A DNA stretch of 64,000 bases from Hymenolepis diminuta (taxonomy: Eukaryota; Platyhelminthes; Cestoda; Cyclophyllidea; Hymenolepididae): positions 568,127 to 632,126 of the forward strand of contig CAADRB010000061.1 of assembly GCA_900708905.1 (NCBI GenBank). Reading direction: 5' to 3'. Numbering within the stretch: position 1 is the stretch's first letter; each line of letters begins with the position of its first letter. This document shows, in pieces, positions 26,501 through 39,075 of this stretch. The notes under the pieces were generated by a model, which was not told the origin of the DNA, made no database searches, and saw nothing but the letters and a program-made list of their open reading frames with translations. The position numbers and the translations under genes are program-made.

Positions 26501-27760
26501 AAGGACATTTAATTTTTTCTTAACAGGAAATATTTTCACGGATTTTTAAATAAATAATGAATACATCTGTCCCATATCCAAGTGTACTGTTTTTAAATTA
26601 CTTCTAAAGAGACGATTTTGGCTATTTGTCTTCTAAAAAAATCATACAAATGTAGTTGTAATTTGATATATGGCTTAGTGTTCTTTTACTGTTCGAATAT
26701 CTAAGTATTATTATAATGAAAAGTTCCTGCTAAATGCTTCAAAATGTATAAGCTAGGAATGATTCAATCGATTATTCTTTAAAATAGTGCTTTAACACTC
26801 GCTAGAACTGCTGACCTTGAAATTTCGTTTGAATGAGTTGAATCCTGATGCACTGGGATATTAATAAAATATATTTCCTTGAATCTCTTATCTTCTCTCT
26901 TTAATATGCCGGTTGGATGATGTTGGAGGACTAAAGGCTGTATATACTATGTGTAAATTTAGATGTACTTTGTCTACTATTAAATAAACGAATGAAACGC
27001 GAAGCAAAGGCGACCCATCATTTAAGAAAATCGACGTTCAGTGCAACTGTTCTCCAATCACCAAAAATAAATATTTTTTAATTGGAATGAACTTTTCACG
27101 TAACAGGACAGTTAAAAGGACAGGAAGACGCACGTCACAACTCGAGGTCCCGTGATATTTTCTTTTTCAAGAATCAACTTCCTCTGTTAATTTTAATCCT
27201 GAACAAATTTGTCTCCCTGTTCATTGTATTTTTTGAATGAACATTAGCAGTTCATTTTTCAATTAGTTGGATTAAATAAATTATTTTTTGCAACCAGAAG
27301 TGGTCTAAAGATTTATTATTCAACTTTCTTATAACCGACTTCCGTTCTGAGGAATGAGGTTTCGTATTAAATATGCCCTTACTTTAATATATGCTATACT
27401 TAATCGCAAACACCTATCTCTCTTTGATAAATTTATTCCATTTTAAGTATCAAGCAAAGCATTTTAAATCTGTAGTTTTAGCTATCGGTGACATAACATC
27501 AACAGTATCGCTTATCTCATTTATTTATTATGATTATTAGTATAAATAGTACACTAATGGACAAAAATGAAATTTTTTGCCATTATACAATAAAAAGCAA
27601 TTTACATTTCTTAGTTTATTATTAAACTACAGCTGATGCAGTTAGACTACGCGCTATCAAGAATGCGAACAATCTATTGTTTGCTAATCTTTTGAAGATG
27701 GACCACGAGACCTACTTTTCCATCTTAAAACGACATCTTTAATTTACTCTACTACTCTAC
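23581..27760. other. AT-rich, no gene seen
   Basis: An (AT)n microsatellite lies at 24491-24506. One GATCAAAG (25360-25367) is in plain AT-rich DNA with no Helper and is probably a chance match. A short GC-richer patch lies at 27110-27160. No coding signal. Confidence 0.45.
24491..24506. repeat. (AT)n microsatellite
   Basis: An uninterrupted AT dinucleotide run of about eight units. Confidence 0.8.
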
Positions 27761-28050
27761 CTATAGTGAACACTTAAACGCAGACTAAGAGAGAGGGGGA
27801 CAAAAGAAAAGAGGCGAAGCAGTGTGTTTGTGTGAGTTCACTATCGCCTATAACAGAGCGCGCGTGTTTTAGTCGTATTGAGCAGACAGCAAGCAAAAGA
27901 TGAAAGAGTGCCGCCGACGCGGAAAGCAGGTAGGCGGTGAGCACATTCAGGGCAGCTAGTTAGGCAGGTAGCTATCCTAAATAACTCTAACTACCAACTC
28001 TCTCTTCTCACACACAAATGGACTCAAAATTATGTAACCCCGAGCACCTT
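27761..28050. promoter_or_regulatory. GC-richer island 5
   Basis: Here the purines are on the + strand (AGAGAGAGGGGGACAAAAGA), the reverse of most islands. An exact Helper word GCCGCCG lies at about 27911, but the nearest HMG-like word (GCAAAAGATG) is poor. TAGGCAGGTAG-type words repeat within it, and a CT-rich run ends it. It is a candidate regulatory island. Confidence 0.35.
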
Positions 28051-29780
28051 ATTACTACCTCTCTTTTTGAGCATCATCATGATAGCATTATGACTCAGGG
28101 TTATACGGGAATGTGAGAGAAATCCCATTAGAGCAGTGGCTCAAAAAACTATCGAATATGTTTAAGGGTGGATTAAAATGCAAGGTCATTAGATGAGGGA
28201 GGAAAAGGGAAAACCATTATAGGGTGCAGTTATTATCACTGCTTTTATTCTCTTCTCTTATTTGATGCACACAAAAATCCCTCTTCATAATAAGGGAAGT
28301 ATTTAAAAATGGGCGTTTATAGTTCTTGCTGATTAGTTGAGTTATTAACCTATTGCCACTGTTTCTTGATCTGCTATAAAGAATGGTCGATTATGTTTCG
28401 CAAATTAAATTATCTGTTAATTTATTAAAATTAAAAAACTGACAAGGTTAAAAAGACATGATAAATAAGTGTTGATTGGCAGTTAGCTTTGCAATAATAT
28501 CTAAAAAACTTCCAGAACCTCTTTTCAGATCTTGCTTTGAATAGGAAAAGGTGTTAGAGAAACTTCACTATTGATAAATACGTCAAATCATTAGATGCCA
28601 TCCTCTTTAGTCGACTTAATTTCTTTGCGCGCTCTAACAAAGGCGATGGTTTGATATTTCGACGCGTTTGAAGAATATTTGACTGCTCATACATTTTACC
28701 TTGAACTGACCAAAAAATCAAAGTTACTTTGGGATCTTTTGCGCTTAAATTATTTACATCAAATATAAATTGCATGGAAAAGGGTCATTTCTTAAAAAAG
28801 TAAAAAAAGTTTGTTATAAAATTCCAAGTTTATTAAATTCAACTTATTATTTTTGTGTTAGTTATATCTGAATGTTTTAGTAAAATAATCTGAATTAAAC
28901 AGATAAAATTACTTTTCTTTCAGATTTACTTTCACAAGTAATCATAAACAAGTGAATAGTAATTTTTTTGAATTTAATTATTTGTGTTTATATATTTAGA
29001 TATCTAGTAAGGTACTTAAATGTTTACACTATTGAAATATTTCGGGGATATATTGAACTAATTACTGGGAGGTTCATGAAATAAAATTTTAATGGTTAAA
29101 CTTTCATTTAATCTAAATTTTTTATAGAAATATTAGAAAAACTAAAATTTCGTTAATATTTTTGACACAATTCACTTAAAAGCGGCGCTTATTATTGAGC
29201 TTTCAACTGTTTTCAGAACAGCACAAGATGCAAATACCATAAATACACAAAAGAAATATTTCAGCCTAATCTATGAGTTTACATACCGTCTTTAAAATCT
29301 TAAATTTATTAAAATTGGTCTGTTTCAGTGATTATGCACATTTCAATAACTAGTAGCTATAAAATTTAGTTCTGGACAGTTTTTAATGAAATTGCATGGT
29401 ACAGAAAGTCCGAATTCAATCTGAGCTGAGTTATGAACTATTTTAATAATAAAACGATTTCAAATGAATGTGTTCCATATAATGATCCAATAAGTCATCA
29501 TCTTCATACTTATCAATGGATCCAAAAATTCAGCCGAAAATTTACTTCTTCCAGTTGGTCAGTTTGTTTATTTAATTGATTTATTTAGCTAATGTTCAAA
29601 TTTAGATGAATTTCATGCTTTTTCAGTCGTTAATTAATGAATGATCATCAGTCCAATTTTATATGTAACTGCCACTATCAGATGCATTAATTCGACAACG
29701 CGACATCATTTGCCAATTGTGTTAATCATTACTTGAATCCACGAGAACTTTGTCGCCTGTTTCAGTAAGCAAATGACAAC
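28051..29780. other. AT-rich, no gene seen
   Basis: Only a 73-codon minus-strand frame (28554-28775) without a recognisable domain. No repeat noticed. Confidence 0.45.
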
Positions 29781-30060
29781 CCTACTCTAAGCATACGTAC
29801 ACATAATATAGTGTTCGTGTGTGTTGACAGCTGTTTTCCCTACATGTCCTTTCCCGTTGGCGTCTCCCGGCTCTCTTAAACTGATCCCATCCCAGGCCTG
29901 AGCGGCAACTTCTTTTGATTCACAAAAAGCTCACACAAACACAAATCCTTATGCAATTCCTCTAGATGGGTGGGGGAGACAGAAGCAACACTGGCATTCC
30001 TTCCACAAGCGCTTGCAAACAAATATTTCACACATATCCACGTACACACAGTTTCCTCGA
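29781..30060. promoter_or_regulatory. GC-richer island 6
   Basis: It contains TTGACAGCTGTTTT (about 29824-29837), which overlaps a MEIS/TGIF-type TGACAG core with an E-box CAGCTG. It also carries the recurring word ATCCCATCCCA (29884-29894) and CA-rich DNA. A TTTTGATTC near 29915 is only a weak TCF match. It is a candidate regulatory island. Confidence 0.35.
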
Positions 30061-30747
30061 ATTTCAGGAAACGAGGTAGAAAAAAGCATATTTTCTATTA
30101 TTAATATTGGGTGTTATCAGAATTTTACAGTTACCTGCAAAATACCGTGTTTCAAACATGTGCAAAATTTATAATTCACTTAAAGTACTGTGGATGATAG
30201 TTTAGTTCCACTTGTGATTCCCACAGGATAAGTTAAATTTTCCGAACTATGCCTATACAGGTTGATTTAAATTTCCAACTGCTTAAAGTCCTATAACCAA
30301 AAAGGTGACTAAAAACGGCATATTAGAATGTGGTTTTCCATGCTGGCATTCCTCAAACAATCTTTTGAAAGAAGAAATAGCACACATTCTATTAAACACT
30401 AAGTTGAAGAAGCGAAAATGTCGATGCCAGTGGAACAAATTTCCTTTTATTTTACTTCATTTATTTACTTATAGCCTTCTCAGTAGAGTATGGCACATGC
30501 AAGTTCTATAAACAGATTATAGGGTAATTGATTCAAAGCAGTTACATCTTTCAGTTGTTTCGAATAAATTTCTCAAAGTTGGAAAGACATTTTTTATTCC
30601 ATTTTCTAGCGACCATTTACCATTATTTATATTTCAAAATTTCAAGACAAAATAATGTTAACTCTACCTCTGATAACTTGTTATATTGCAGTAAACTTAT
30701 CAAGGAGCAAATTAAATTACACTAATAATCAAAAATTTTTTTGAAAA
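30061..30747. other. AT-rich flank of the retrotransposon
   Basis: Two short frames (30305-30511 and 30528-30725) lie here and neither resembles a known protein. The segment is host flank up to the left LTR. Confidence 0.4.
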
Positions 30748-30926
30748 TGTTCTGTTCCTTTTTATAATATTGTTGTTCTGAACGAATAAATAACATCTTA
30801 CATTGCACAATTTTTCCGTGGCAACTAAAATCATTCCATAAATTTCTAAAATCTTTAGTTTTATCATCTCTTTTCCTCTCTATTAATGTTTTCTTAGATC
30901 CTTTGGGATTGTCTGCTGGAATTACA
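30748..30926 (+). repeat. Left LTR (approximate ends)
   Basis: It begins TGTTCTGTTCC and aligns through GAACGAATAAATAAC, CATTGCACAATTTTTCCG, TCTAAAATC and TTTCCTCTCTATT to GGGATTGTCTGCTGGA. The corresponding words in the right copy are in the same order and spacing. The ends are estimated from where the alignment fades. The two copies differ at many bases, so the insertion is old. Confidence 0.75.
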
Positions 30927-30989
30927 GTTTACGAAGCATCTGAACTTGAATCCTAAGAAGTGAGAAAGTTCCATGCCTAAATTACGTCC

Positions 30990-31720
30990 TGACAATCTTA
31001 TTTTATATATTAACGAATTTTATCATGATCCAGAAGTGGATCTTACTTTTAATATCCACTTTGATAAATGCAAGGATATGTTCAGAAAAGACATGGGGAG
31101 AAAAGATTGGGGATCGTGGAACATAAGAAGCTAAAAAGCTACATTGGTCCAAAGGAATTGCATTTTCTAACCTCTGCGAACTGTTCGGTGAGAAATCGCC
31201 GAAATATCGAAAGTGTTTAAATTTTCCGACATAGAGTAAAAGGTCTGATGAGGAATGGATTGATTATATTACTCGCGTAATCAGTCCAATCGGACTTCAA
31301 AATTATTTCAAACGATTATTTTAAGTGTTTTTTATTCTTTTTCGGTCTGCGAGATTTCTGCAAGTGGGATGTGTATGTAAGAATTCTTAGTATAATAGTG
31401 TAAAAGCATGGTATCACCTTACGGGATTTAGGTGATAAATGTCGAAAATGGGTGACACAGCTATGACCCAATTGTACGCCGGTGAACATGGTTAAGTTAG
31501 GAGAATTGCGCAATCGTCGAGGAAGAAGGACAGGTGGGAAAATATCTCAAACAAGCAATCTCCATCACCGTCCTGGCTGTGCGGAAAAATACATTGTTGC
31601 AGAGATTGTGTTTTAGACATCATATTTGTAATGTCTAAGGAAAGAAAGGACATACAGAGGAAAAGTGCTGTAGCGATATGAAGGGCCCTTTAAAGAAAGA
31701 GAAAATTTCTTGAAAGCCTA
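30990..31720 (+). pseudogene. gag remnant with zinc knuckle
   Basis: A frame near 31012-31130 reads FNIHFDKCKDMFRKDMG, like the start of gypsy capsid. A second, at about 31172-31320, reads LCELFGEKSP then SDEEWIDYITRV, the capsid segment typical of helminth and nematode gypsy elements. A CCHC knuckle follows at 31627-31668 (ICNV, stop, GKKGHTEEKC). The codon for its second cysteine has become TAA. Several stops and frameshifts separate these blocks, so no capsid protein can be made. Confidence 0.8.
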
Positions 31721-31800
31721 CCGGATCTTTCACTTCTCTCAGTATTGTCAGTTCAACCTATGAAAGCAGAAGTTCTAAAAGACAACAATATATAACCTTG

Positions 31801-31938
31801 ATGGTTAATGACAAGAAATTCAAGTTGCAATTGGATACTGCCCCTGACATCACTTTAATCTCAAGTACTACATGGAGAACCTTGGACTTTTCAGCTTTGA
31901 AACAGACAAAATCATATAGTCCAAGAAGCTTCTGGTAA
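31801..31938 (+). pseudogene. Retroviral-type aspartic protease remnant
   Basis: A short open stretch reads VNDKKFKLQLDTAPDITLIS, which is clearly the N-terminal half of a gypsy protease. The catalytic Asp-Thr-Gly is Asp-Thr-Ala here (31834-31842), a change expected to impair activity. A stop follows at about 31936. The flap and C-terminal half are not recognisable. Confidence 0.85.
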
Positions 31939-32514
31939 TGCCTTGAAAATAGTAGGTGAACTTGACTGTCAAGTTTGTCATGGTGATCAGTAAATTATTG
32001 CAAAATGCTTCGCCACAAATAAATCTGACTTGGATTTTCTGAGTCTGGATTGGTTGGATTAGTTGAAGCTGCTGAATCAGATCACCCACTTCCTTGTCAA
32101 AAGTCATTTGTGAAGCAGGTGACAGAATCAAATACCAGACCAAAGAGGGTTAGAAAGCAAAATAAAAATCATTAAAATAAGCGCAGTGAATCTGCTAATA
32201 AAACAGATGTAAGAAGCAAATCCGCATTAGGTGAGGTGGACATCCTGAAAAATTTTTTCTGTTTCAGAGACAGTTTTGGTCGTTGCACAAAAATAAAAAC
32301 AAATCTGTACCTGAAAGAAAATGTCTAATCAGTTTTCTGTCCAAAGTGCCTAATTCCCTCCTCTGCTTTATAAAGGGTAGAGGAAAAGTTGTTGAGTATT
32401 AAAGGATTTGATGTCCCACAACCGGCATTCTCCTCTAAATAGGCCAGACTAATTGTAATCATAGGAAAACAGAATTGCAGCGTTTGTTTACCTGTCAATT
32501 TTTTCAGTAGTCTG

Positions 32515-33180
32515 AATGCAGCTCTTGAAAATACTCACCATCCTCTTCCCATTATTGAAGATATATTTGCATTTCTCAATGATGATTCAGGTTTTGAGAA
32601 GTTGGATTTATCAGAGGCCCATCTGCAAGTTGAGGCCTAGGACCATTAACGTGCATCGGGTCCTATATATATTTACTGGATTTCTGTTTGGGGCGAAGAC
32701 ACACCTTAATATTTTTCGGTGCATAGTATACAATATGATTAATGGAATAAAGAATACAGCTGCACATCTGACGACATTATTGTAGTTAAGAAAGCAGAAG
32801 AAGAACTCAAGAAGCGCACTGGATGTCTGCTTCAACACATTTTAGATTAAGGTTTTCATCCGAGGTCAGGGAAGAGTGAGTCCTTCTTGAGTTTCACAAA
32901 ACATCTTGGCTTCAATTTTGATTCGTAAGGTCGACGTCCTGATCCTGAAGGAATATGAGCTTTGGCGAACATGATATCTCCAACTGATGTCCATATCTTT
33001 CGCTCATTACTGGGATTAATAAATCATTACAATAATTTTCTGCATTTCTTGTGCAAAGTTCGTGAACCGTCGGATCCAGAAAGACACTGTTTGGTACTGG
33101 TCTGCTGACTGTCAGAGAGTGTTTGAGAGGCTGAAATCTATGCGGCAATCAGATATCCTTCTAACTAATTAGTATTCAGA
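32515..33180 (+). pseudogene. Reverse transcriptase remnant
   Basis: The frame from 32515 reads HPLPIIEDIFAFLNDDSG then EKLDLSEAHLQVE, the fingers/palm segment of gypsy RT. After a stop and shift near 32638 comes a TINVHRVLYIFTGFLFGAKT block, including the LPFG-type motif as LFGAK. The catalytic DD pair of the YLDD motif is at 32770-32775, but in another frame because of a small shift. The later blocks GRRPDPEG (about 32930) and LLGLINHYNNFL (about 33008-33043) belong to the thumb/connection region. At least four stops interrupt it, so it is non-functional. Confidence 0.9.
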
Positions 33181-33199
33181 CAAAAAACTTTTGATCACA

Positions 33200-33630
33200 T
33201 TCATATGCCTCCATATCAGCCACAATCAAGCGGCCAGGCAGAGTGATTAGACAAAAAATTTTATAGTATCCTGCTGAAAGCAAAATGATGGAGAGAGAAA
33301 GAGAAATTTGTTCAAAATTTCCTGCTGACTTACTGGAAACTCTCTATTCGGTACTGGATATTAAGTCGCCTGCAGAACTAATTATGAGCAAAAAGGTTTG
33401 AACACTCAACCATGGCAAAGAACAAGACAAATGAAAAAGCGAAAAGCACAAAAGGTGTATTTACTGTCGGTGATATCGTGTTTGCTGGTGAGTTCCGAAT
33501 CAGTCATCCATGATCGGCTAAAACTGTGATTAGACGACAGAGAAAAGTCATTTATGAAATTCAAATTAATGATGCTTTTTGGATCAGGTATAGAAATCAA
33601 TTGAGACCACGTATTTCGATAACTAAATGA
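33200..33630 (+). pseudogene. Integrase C-terminal remnant
   Basis: HMPPYQPQSSGQAE (about 33200) corresponds to the last part of the integrase core (PYHPQSNGQAER in typical relatives). It continues with SPAELIMSKK and, from 33411, an 80-codon stretch with FTVGDIVFAGEF and RKVIYEIQINDAFWIRYRNQ, the SH3-like GPY/F-type C-terminal domain. The HHCC zinc domain and the D,D(35)E catalytic residues are absent because of the upstream deletion. Stops occur after GQAE and in the C-terminal domain. Confidence 0.85.
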
Positions 33631-33856
33631 ATTTCAATTTACCCCTATTTGGACACTTCCCAATTACCGGCAAGTAAATCGGATAAGACTCGAGAAGGAA
33701 CCCCAAAACTGCGGATATGTTTCTGAAAAAGAACTCGTTGAAGACTTTAGATGAATCTGAAGATGAATTCATACGGAGAAGGGGCAGCCTAAAAGTGGGT
33801 GGTGTTAAAGAGAAAATAAAAATAAGCAAATTATAAAATTTTTTTCTTTGGTAACA

Positions 33857-34027
33857 TGTTTTCTTTTCTTTTTTGAAATTTTTTATCCGAACTGGTGAAT
33901 AATCTTGTACATTGCGCAGTTTATTTCCGAGGGAACTGGACATCGGTATATAAAGTTCTAAAATCCTCAAATTTGTCTTCTCTTTCCCTCTCCATTGCTA
34001 TTTCTGTGGGATTGGTGACTGAAACGA
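33857..34027 (+). repeat. Right LTR (approximate ends)
   Basis: It begins TGTTTTCTTTTC and aligns with the left LTR through GAACTGGTGAATAATC, CATTGCGCAGTTTATTTCCG, TCTAAAATCCTC and TTTCCCTCTCCATT to GGGATTGGTGACTGAAA. It retains TATATAAAG (33946-33954), a likely LTR TATA box that has decayed in the left copy. A purine-rich stretch (AAAGAGAAAATAAAAATAA, near 33808) upstream may be the old polypurine tract. Confidence 0.75.
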
Positions 34028-37000
34028 CTTTAAAACTCATTTAGAATACCTGACTAATAAGATGAGCCGGAATGATAAAAATCTGATTCAGACATGCCTT
34101 AGAATAACTGTCATTTGGAGCCAAATCAATTCAATTAGGTGTTTTAGTTGGGTAATGAAAAGATGCATGAATATTTAAATACTATCACTAAATCATAGCT
34201 ATAATAAAGAAGTCGCCCTGTAGTAGCAGGGATATTTGGTCACTCAATCTGAAAATGATAAATTGTAAATATTTTAAGGTAAAAATTACTCATTTTTAAT
34301 CTATTTAAATATTTTAAAGTAAAAGTATTCACCTGATTGCTTTCCCGCTTTAAACCCTTACAGTTAACTTAATAATCAATATAATAAGTGTCAAAGTAAA
34401 ACAAAATTAAACGTATTAACAATAAATAAAGCACAATTGATCTTTTTAATAAATTTATTCACAAGTTTATATCTTCACAAGGAAAAATTAGAGATAGTAT
34501 TTTATTTGTTTAGCAAAATTTCAGGGTGGTTTATTCTTCCGCAGAAGTTAAAAGAAGGTGATAACTCTCACAGACAAAGTTTTCTGCTTTTGTATTACGA
34601 TTTTTCGTGCAATTTTTAAAAGGAAATATATTATTAATCAGTGTATTTAGATAATTTAATTTAAAACGAGAATTCACTTTTACTTATTTAAAGAACGCTC
34701 GTTACATGTCAGATATGAACTGAATCAGTTTACTTAATTGAACGCCCCTCTCAAGTTAAGCTCACTGGTAATTACGTTAAATAGATTTGCTTAATCGTAT
34801 TAAAATTTCCAATTACAAAGTTTATTCTGAGCAGTAAAAGTAATTTTCTAAACATTTTTTTCGTTCATTATTGTTGAAATATGATACTATAATCCAAAAT
34901 AAAATGAGAAAATTAATTTTTTTCTTACTATATAATTAAATCAAACAATACAGAAGATGAACTCTAAATAGCACGCCAAAGATTTGTCATTTAAGTGATA
35001 AATCAAATATATTTAAATAAATTCTGATCATTATTTGAAAATCTAAATAAGCATTGTTAATGAACACTTGTAAAATATAAACCATTAAAGTCTGCTTTAA
35101 AAATTTCCAAGCTTCTCCTCTTATTTATCGGTAGAGGATTCTCTTCACTGAAAACCGATCTCACCATCTCTTTTAGCAAATAATGACCTCTAACAATCTG
35201 GATTAACCGGATACTCTACTGCCTTTAATTACAAATTTATTGTAAGTAAATTAAAAAGCTTACGTTTTGACTGATTATTTTGAGTGGTATTTTATGTAAA
35301 CCTTACGATGTTAGTGTCAAAAAACCATTTTTCGCATTTTTTGAAGTCATGTTTGTGGCAATTTAAATATCATATCAGTAATTTTTCAGTATTTATGTAT
35401 ATTTCATTATATGAAGCAAGAACAATTTCAGTTTACTCATTATACTCAACATAATCTTAAGAAAATTCATTAAAAGAATTTCATTTTTCATGAAATGGTT
35501 ATTATAGTTATTAATAAACAATAATAGAAAAATCTGTTGGTTTTTCTTTGCTACATGCTTTACAAACACAAATTTTAATAAAAAAGAATGAATATATTAT
35601 ATTATATTTAAAATATTCATTTGTTAAATCATAAAATATGTTTAATTTAATAGTCTGTATCATACTTTGAGAGAAGAAAATCGTTCTTACTTTATTTTTA
35701 CAAATTAAGTATTAAATGAGTTTGCAAACTGCGTTTTCTACCATTTAACTGAACTCATTCATTCAGATGCTGAGATGCATCTCGGCTGTCTTTGGTTACA
35801 ATGAACCATTTTTAACCAGATTGAAAATTTAATAACAGAAATTTCAATGTAATTCATGGAATTTTCTATAGAATTATTTCAGTTGTTACACTATTCATTA
35901 TTGAAAATAGTTGAGCAATTACTTTTTTCAATTTATTCCCCTAAATAGAAAATAAAACATCGGTATTGCTTGTTTTTGCAAGATGTCATCTGATTAATGA
36001 TCGCCGTCGATCATCTACAATGTAATATCATAGAAAGAATAGAATTATTAATCAAAAAAGTAATCATCCAATTACCTCAAACCATTTACATTTAATTATG
36101 ATTACCTTTTAAATGTCAAATATGTTTTTTTTTTCAATAAATTTAATTTGTTACCTTGATTTTGAATTTACTATTCTTAATGTTCACAAATAAATAAGTC
36201 TAAGGTAAAGATTATTGAAAATTCATAAATAAATTTAAAATAATATGAGGATTTTAAATTCATAATTCTAAAATGCGAAATGTCTAGTCCAACTTTCTAA
36301 ATGATTGTCATTTAATTAATAATTCCGCTTAGCCCTTAACTAATTAGAGAATTCAGAGTTCTGTCATGCAACCGTAGTCTAGAAACACAATCGCGTCACC
36401 GCATAAGACACCTTCGACGGGCCTCTAAATTTTCCATCTAAAGCAGCCGCTTGTCCATCTCAGTAATTGCGCCATTTTTTCGAAAGTTTATTATTATTGT
36501 TTTAATTGATAGCAACGCCAACCTGTACAGGGTTAAACAGTGAGAATTAGCAGAATCATCTAGTTAGAAATTCTAGGGGGGAGGAATTGAACACAATTAT
36601 GCGAACGGTGTTGGGATTTGAATTCTTGAAAATTGAAATCCTCAGCGTGCTACAAAGGATATATTTCGAGTTTCAGTATCTGAGTATTTCAAAACTTAAT
36701 TTCTCCAATTTAACCTCATGAATTGCGGGTTTATCGCATATTAATTGACCGTTATTCCATTTAGTTTATTTACGTCTCCTTGTAGCCACAAGCAGGCATA
36801 TAAAACTATTAAAGACGTTTTCAAGAATAAGGGATTCAGTCTACTTTTCTTCTATAAAACTGACATTATTCTTTGAGGTATTATTTTTTAGGCATCTCAT
36901 TTTAATAAATACATAATTAAGAATCTCTTATTTAGCATCAGTTAGCCGTTCTTTGGCTATCAAACAAGATGGCTGCACCAAGATACTTAGACCATTCCAT

Positions 37001-39075
37001 CAACTCAATTTTTTCCTATCAAAAAACTCAGGATGTTATTTAAATACATTGTGAATAAGGAGAGTCATTCTAAATTTGGGACTTTGAACAGTTGTTACTA
37101 AGGAACTAATATTTTGAAGAAAAACCAAATTGGGAGTCAGATGAAGTAACTCCGTTTTGCACTTATTCTCCTTTTACAAGTTTAGAATAACTGCGTAACT
37201 GAATTATAAACCTTTTAAATAAAGTTATTAAGTTAATAAACTATTTTTAAAGAAGGAATATGAAAAAGCATGAATTCCATTTTGTTTTACTTAAAGCTAG
37301 CAGTATACATTAGTTTCAGCCAGCAGTTTCTTAAGTCGGTTGAAAGATAGTTAAAAATAAATGCAATGGCGATATTGCATCGATCTGAGCAGGTATCTTT
37401 TCAATAAACATCCACTGTCGTCGAATTCAGTTTACTAGACTCAAAACCGCATAACTTGACGAAAACTTAAATGAGTTTAGAAGATTTGAAATACAAAAGA
37501 TCTTTATATTCATACTCATTGCATATTACTGCCATTTCCCGTTAATGTACTCTCCAGCATAAGAAATGGAAATAGAGATAGCACAAATTATATATTTTAT
37601 TTATTTTATATAAAAACATTTATAGTTTAGAGAAAAAATAATTTGACTTATTTATTACTGAATTAGTGAGTTTTAAAATGATTAATTGTTAAAAAACCAA
37701 ATTGAATATTTTCGGCGAGGTCTACGTGCTCGGAAGTTTGCACGTCATATGCTAAACTGTCCATTTATGTAAGACCACTAGTGAAGAATCCATCGCTGCC
37801 AATATTGGTCAGCCAGTCAGCCAATCATTTATCCTACATCCGATTCTATATAAGTACATTTATCTTCTCAACAGTGAGTCGTTATATGGGCTACGAGTCT
37901 TCTTCCTCTTCCTAGAGTCTGAGTTGTTGCAGCTCTAGGCAACTGGGCAAGTTATAAAAGCAATAATTCACCAGTACTTAAAATAATTTAATAAGTTTTT
38001 TTAAACTAATAATCACTTCTTTTGTGCTGTTGAAGCTCTCTAGTACACCGTGCTTAATAAAATTCAACCGCTAATTGAGTGCCTCTGATCTTTTTCAACT
38101 TAATTTGTGTTGGCTGCCTGATTGGAATTTCCTTCAGATGTCAGCTTGGCAGTAGTAAAACGGGCAGAGGTGATTGCGAGTCAAATTAAATTAATGAATA
38201 AAAGATTAGATTCCTCTAAAATAGTGATCAAAAAAAGTACATTTCAAGTTATTTATTTTATCTACTTACATTGAGAGTCTCAGATAGTCCGCCGCTTAAG
38301 AAGCTCCCTCCTTAAATCTGACTGACCTTAATCATCTTATATTCAGGTCATCTCTAATTAAAGGAAGTATGCAAAATGAAGTGTTTCCTGAATAACTCCA
38401 AACGTGGCTTAATTTTGTCTTATTTAATGGCGAACTGAAGAATTTATTCTCAATGAAAATCTCAAAACCAATTCCTGATAACGGACATGCATATTTTGAT
38501 ATTTTAAACACATTTAAAGACCAAAAATGTGTAATTATTATGTCAAAGTCAATTTTTAGTTGATTAATTCAGTAAAAGATCAAGTGTATAATAAATACAT
38601 TAATTGAAATATTTTCATAAGCATCACAAGTAGGTAAGCTATTGATGCGAAGGTCATTGGCTATTGTCAGTCTGGAAGAAGACAAGACTGTTAGGATGGA
38701 GCATTTTAATAATGCGCGAAATGTTAAAGGATATATTTATACTTCATTGCAAGCTAAGATAAACATTATTGGTATTGTTTGTTTTATTTTTAGAACTCCA
38801 TTTTACGGAGGAATTCCGATGATGTTACTCAACTTCCGAAATACGAATGTTGGAAAATACTTTCCTACATTAATTTGGGAGTTCAGTTGGTTGCGCTGAA
38901 TCCCTTTCTTGATTCGAATTCTGGAAAAGACTTATTTTTAAAATGTTATCCATAACACACCACAAGTTTTATCAACTTTATCAGAATTCATCATAAATAT
39001 ATTTAAAAAATAATGAAGCAAGAGTGTCAAGATAGCACACATAATAATCAAGTAATCTCTTAACAAATTGTCAAC
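34028..39075. other. Very AT-rich, no gene seen
   Basis: An imperfect 42-base-spaced duplication of TAAATATTTTAA.GTAAAA lies at 34266-34330. A slightly GC-richer patch at 36365-36475 has no recognised motif pair. No reading frame looks coding. Confidence 0.45.

Larger units (their letters stand above)
30748..34027 (+). mobile_element. Degenerate, internally deleted Ty3/gypsy LTR retrotransposon
   Basis: A + strand element of about 3.3 kb bounded by two alignable short LTRs. Between them, in the expected order, are remnants of gag (with a zinc knuckle), aspartic protease, reverse transcriptase and the integrase C-terminus. All frames are broken by stops and shifts. RNase H and the integrase catalytic core are missing: the sequence passes near 33180-33195 from the start of the RNase H region directly to late integrase. 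Intact relatives are usually about 5 kb, so over 1 kb has been lost. No target-site duplication is obvious. The copy cannot move by itself. The gag and pol style resembles helminth gypsy elements, which is my main clue to the host. Confidence 0.9.

Noticed and set aside
30748..34027. Possibility that the gypsy frames encode a domesticated host protein
   Set aside because: Every domain is broken by stops or shifts and the catalytic parts are missing or altered.
35792..35806. miR-9-like TCTTTGGTTA
   Set aside because: Similarity stops after ten bases and there is no hairpin.
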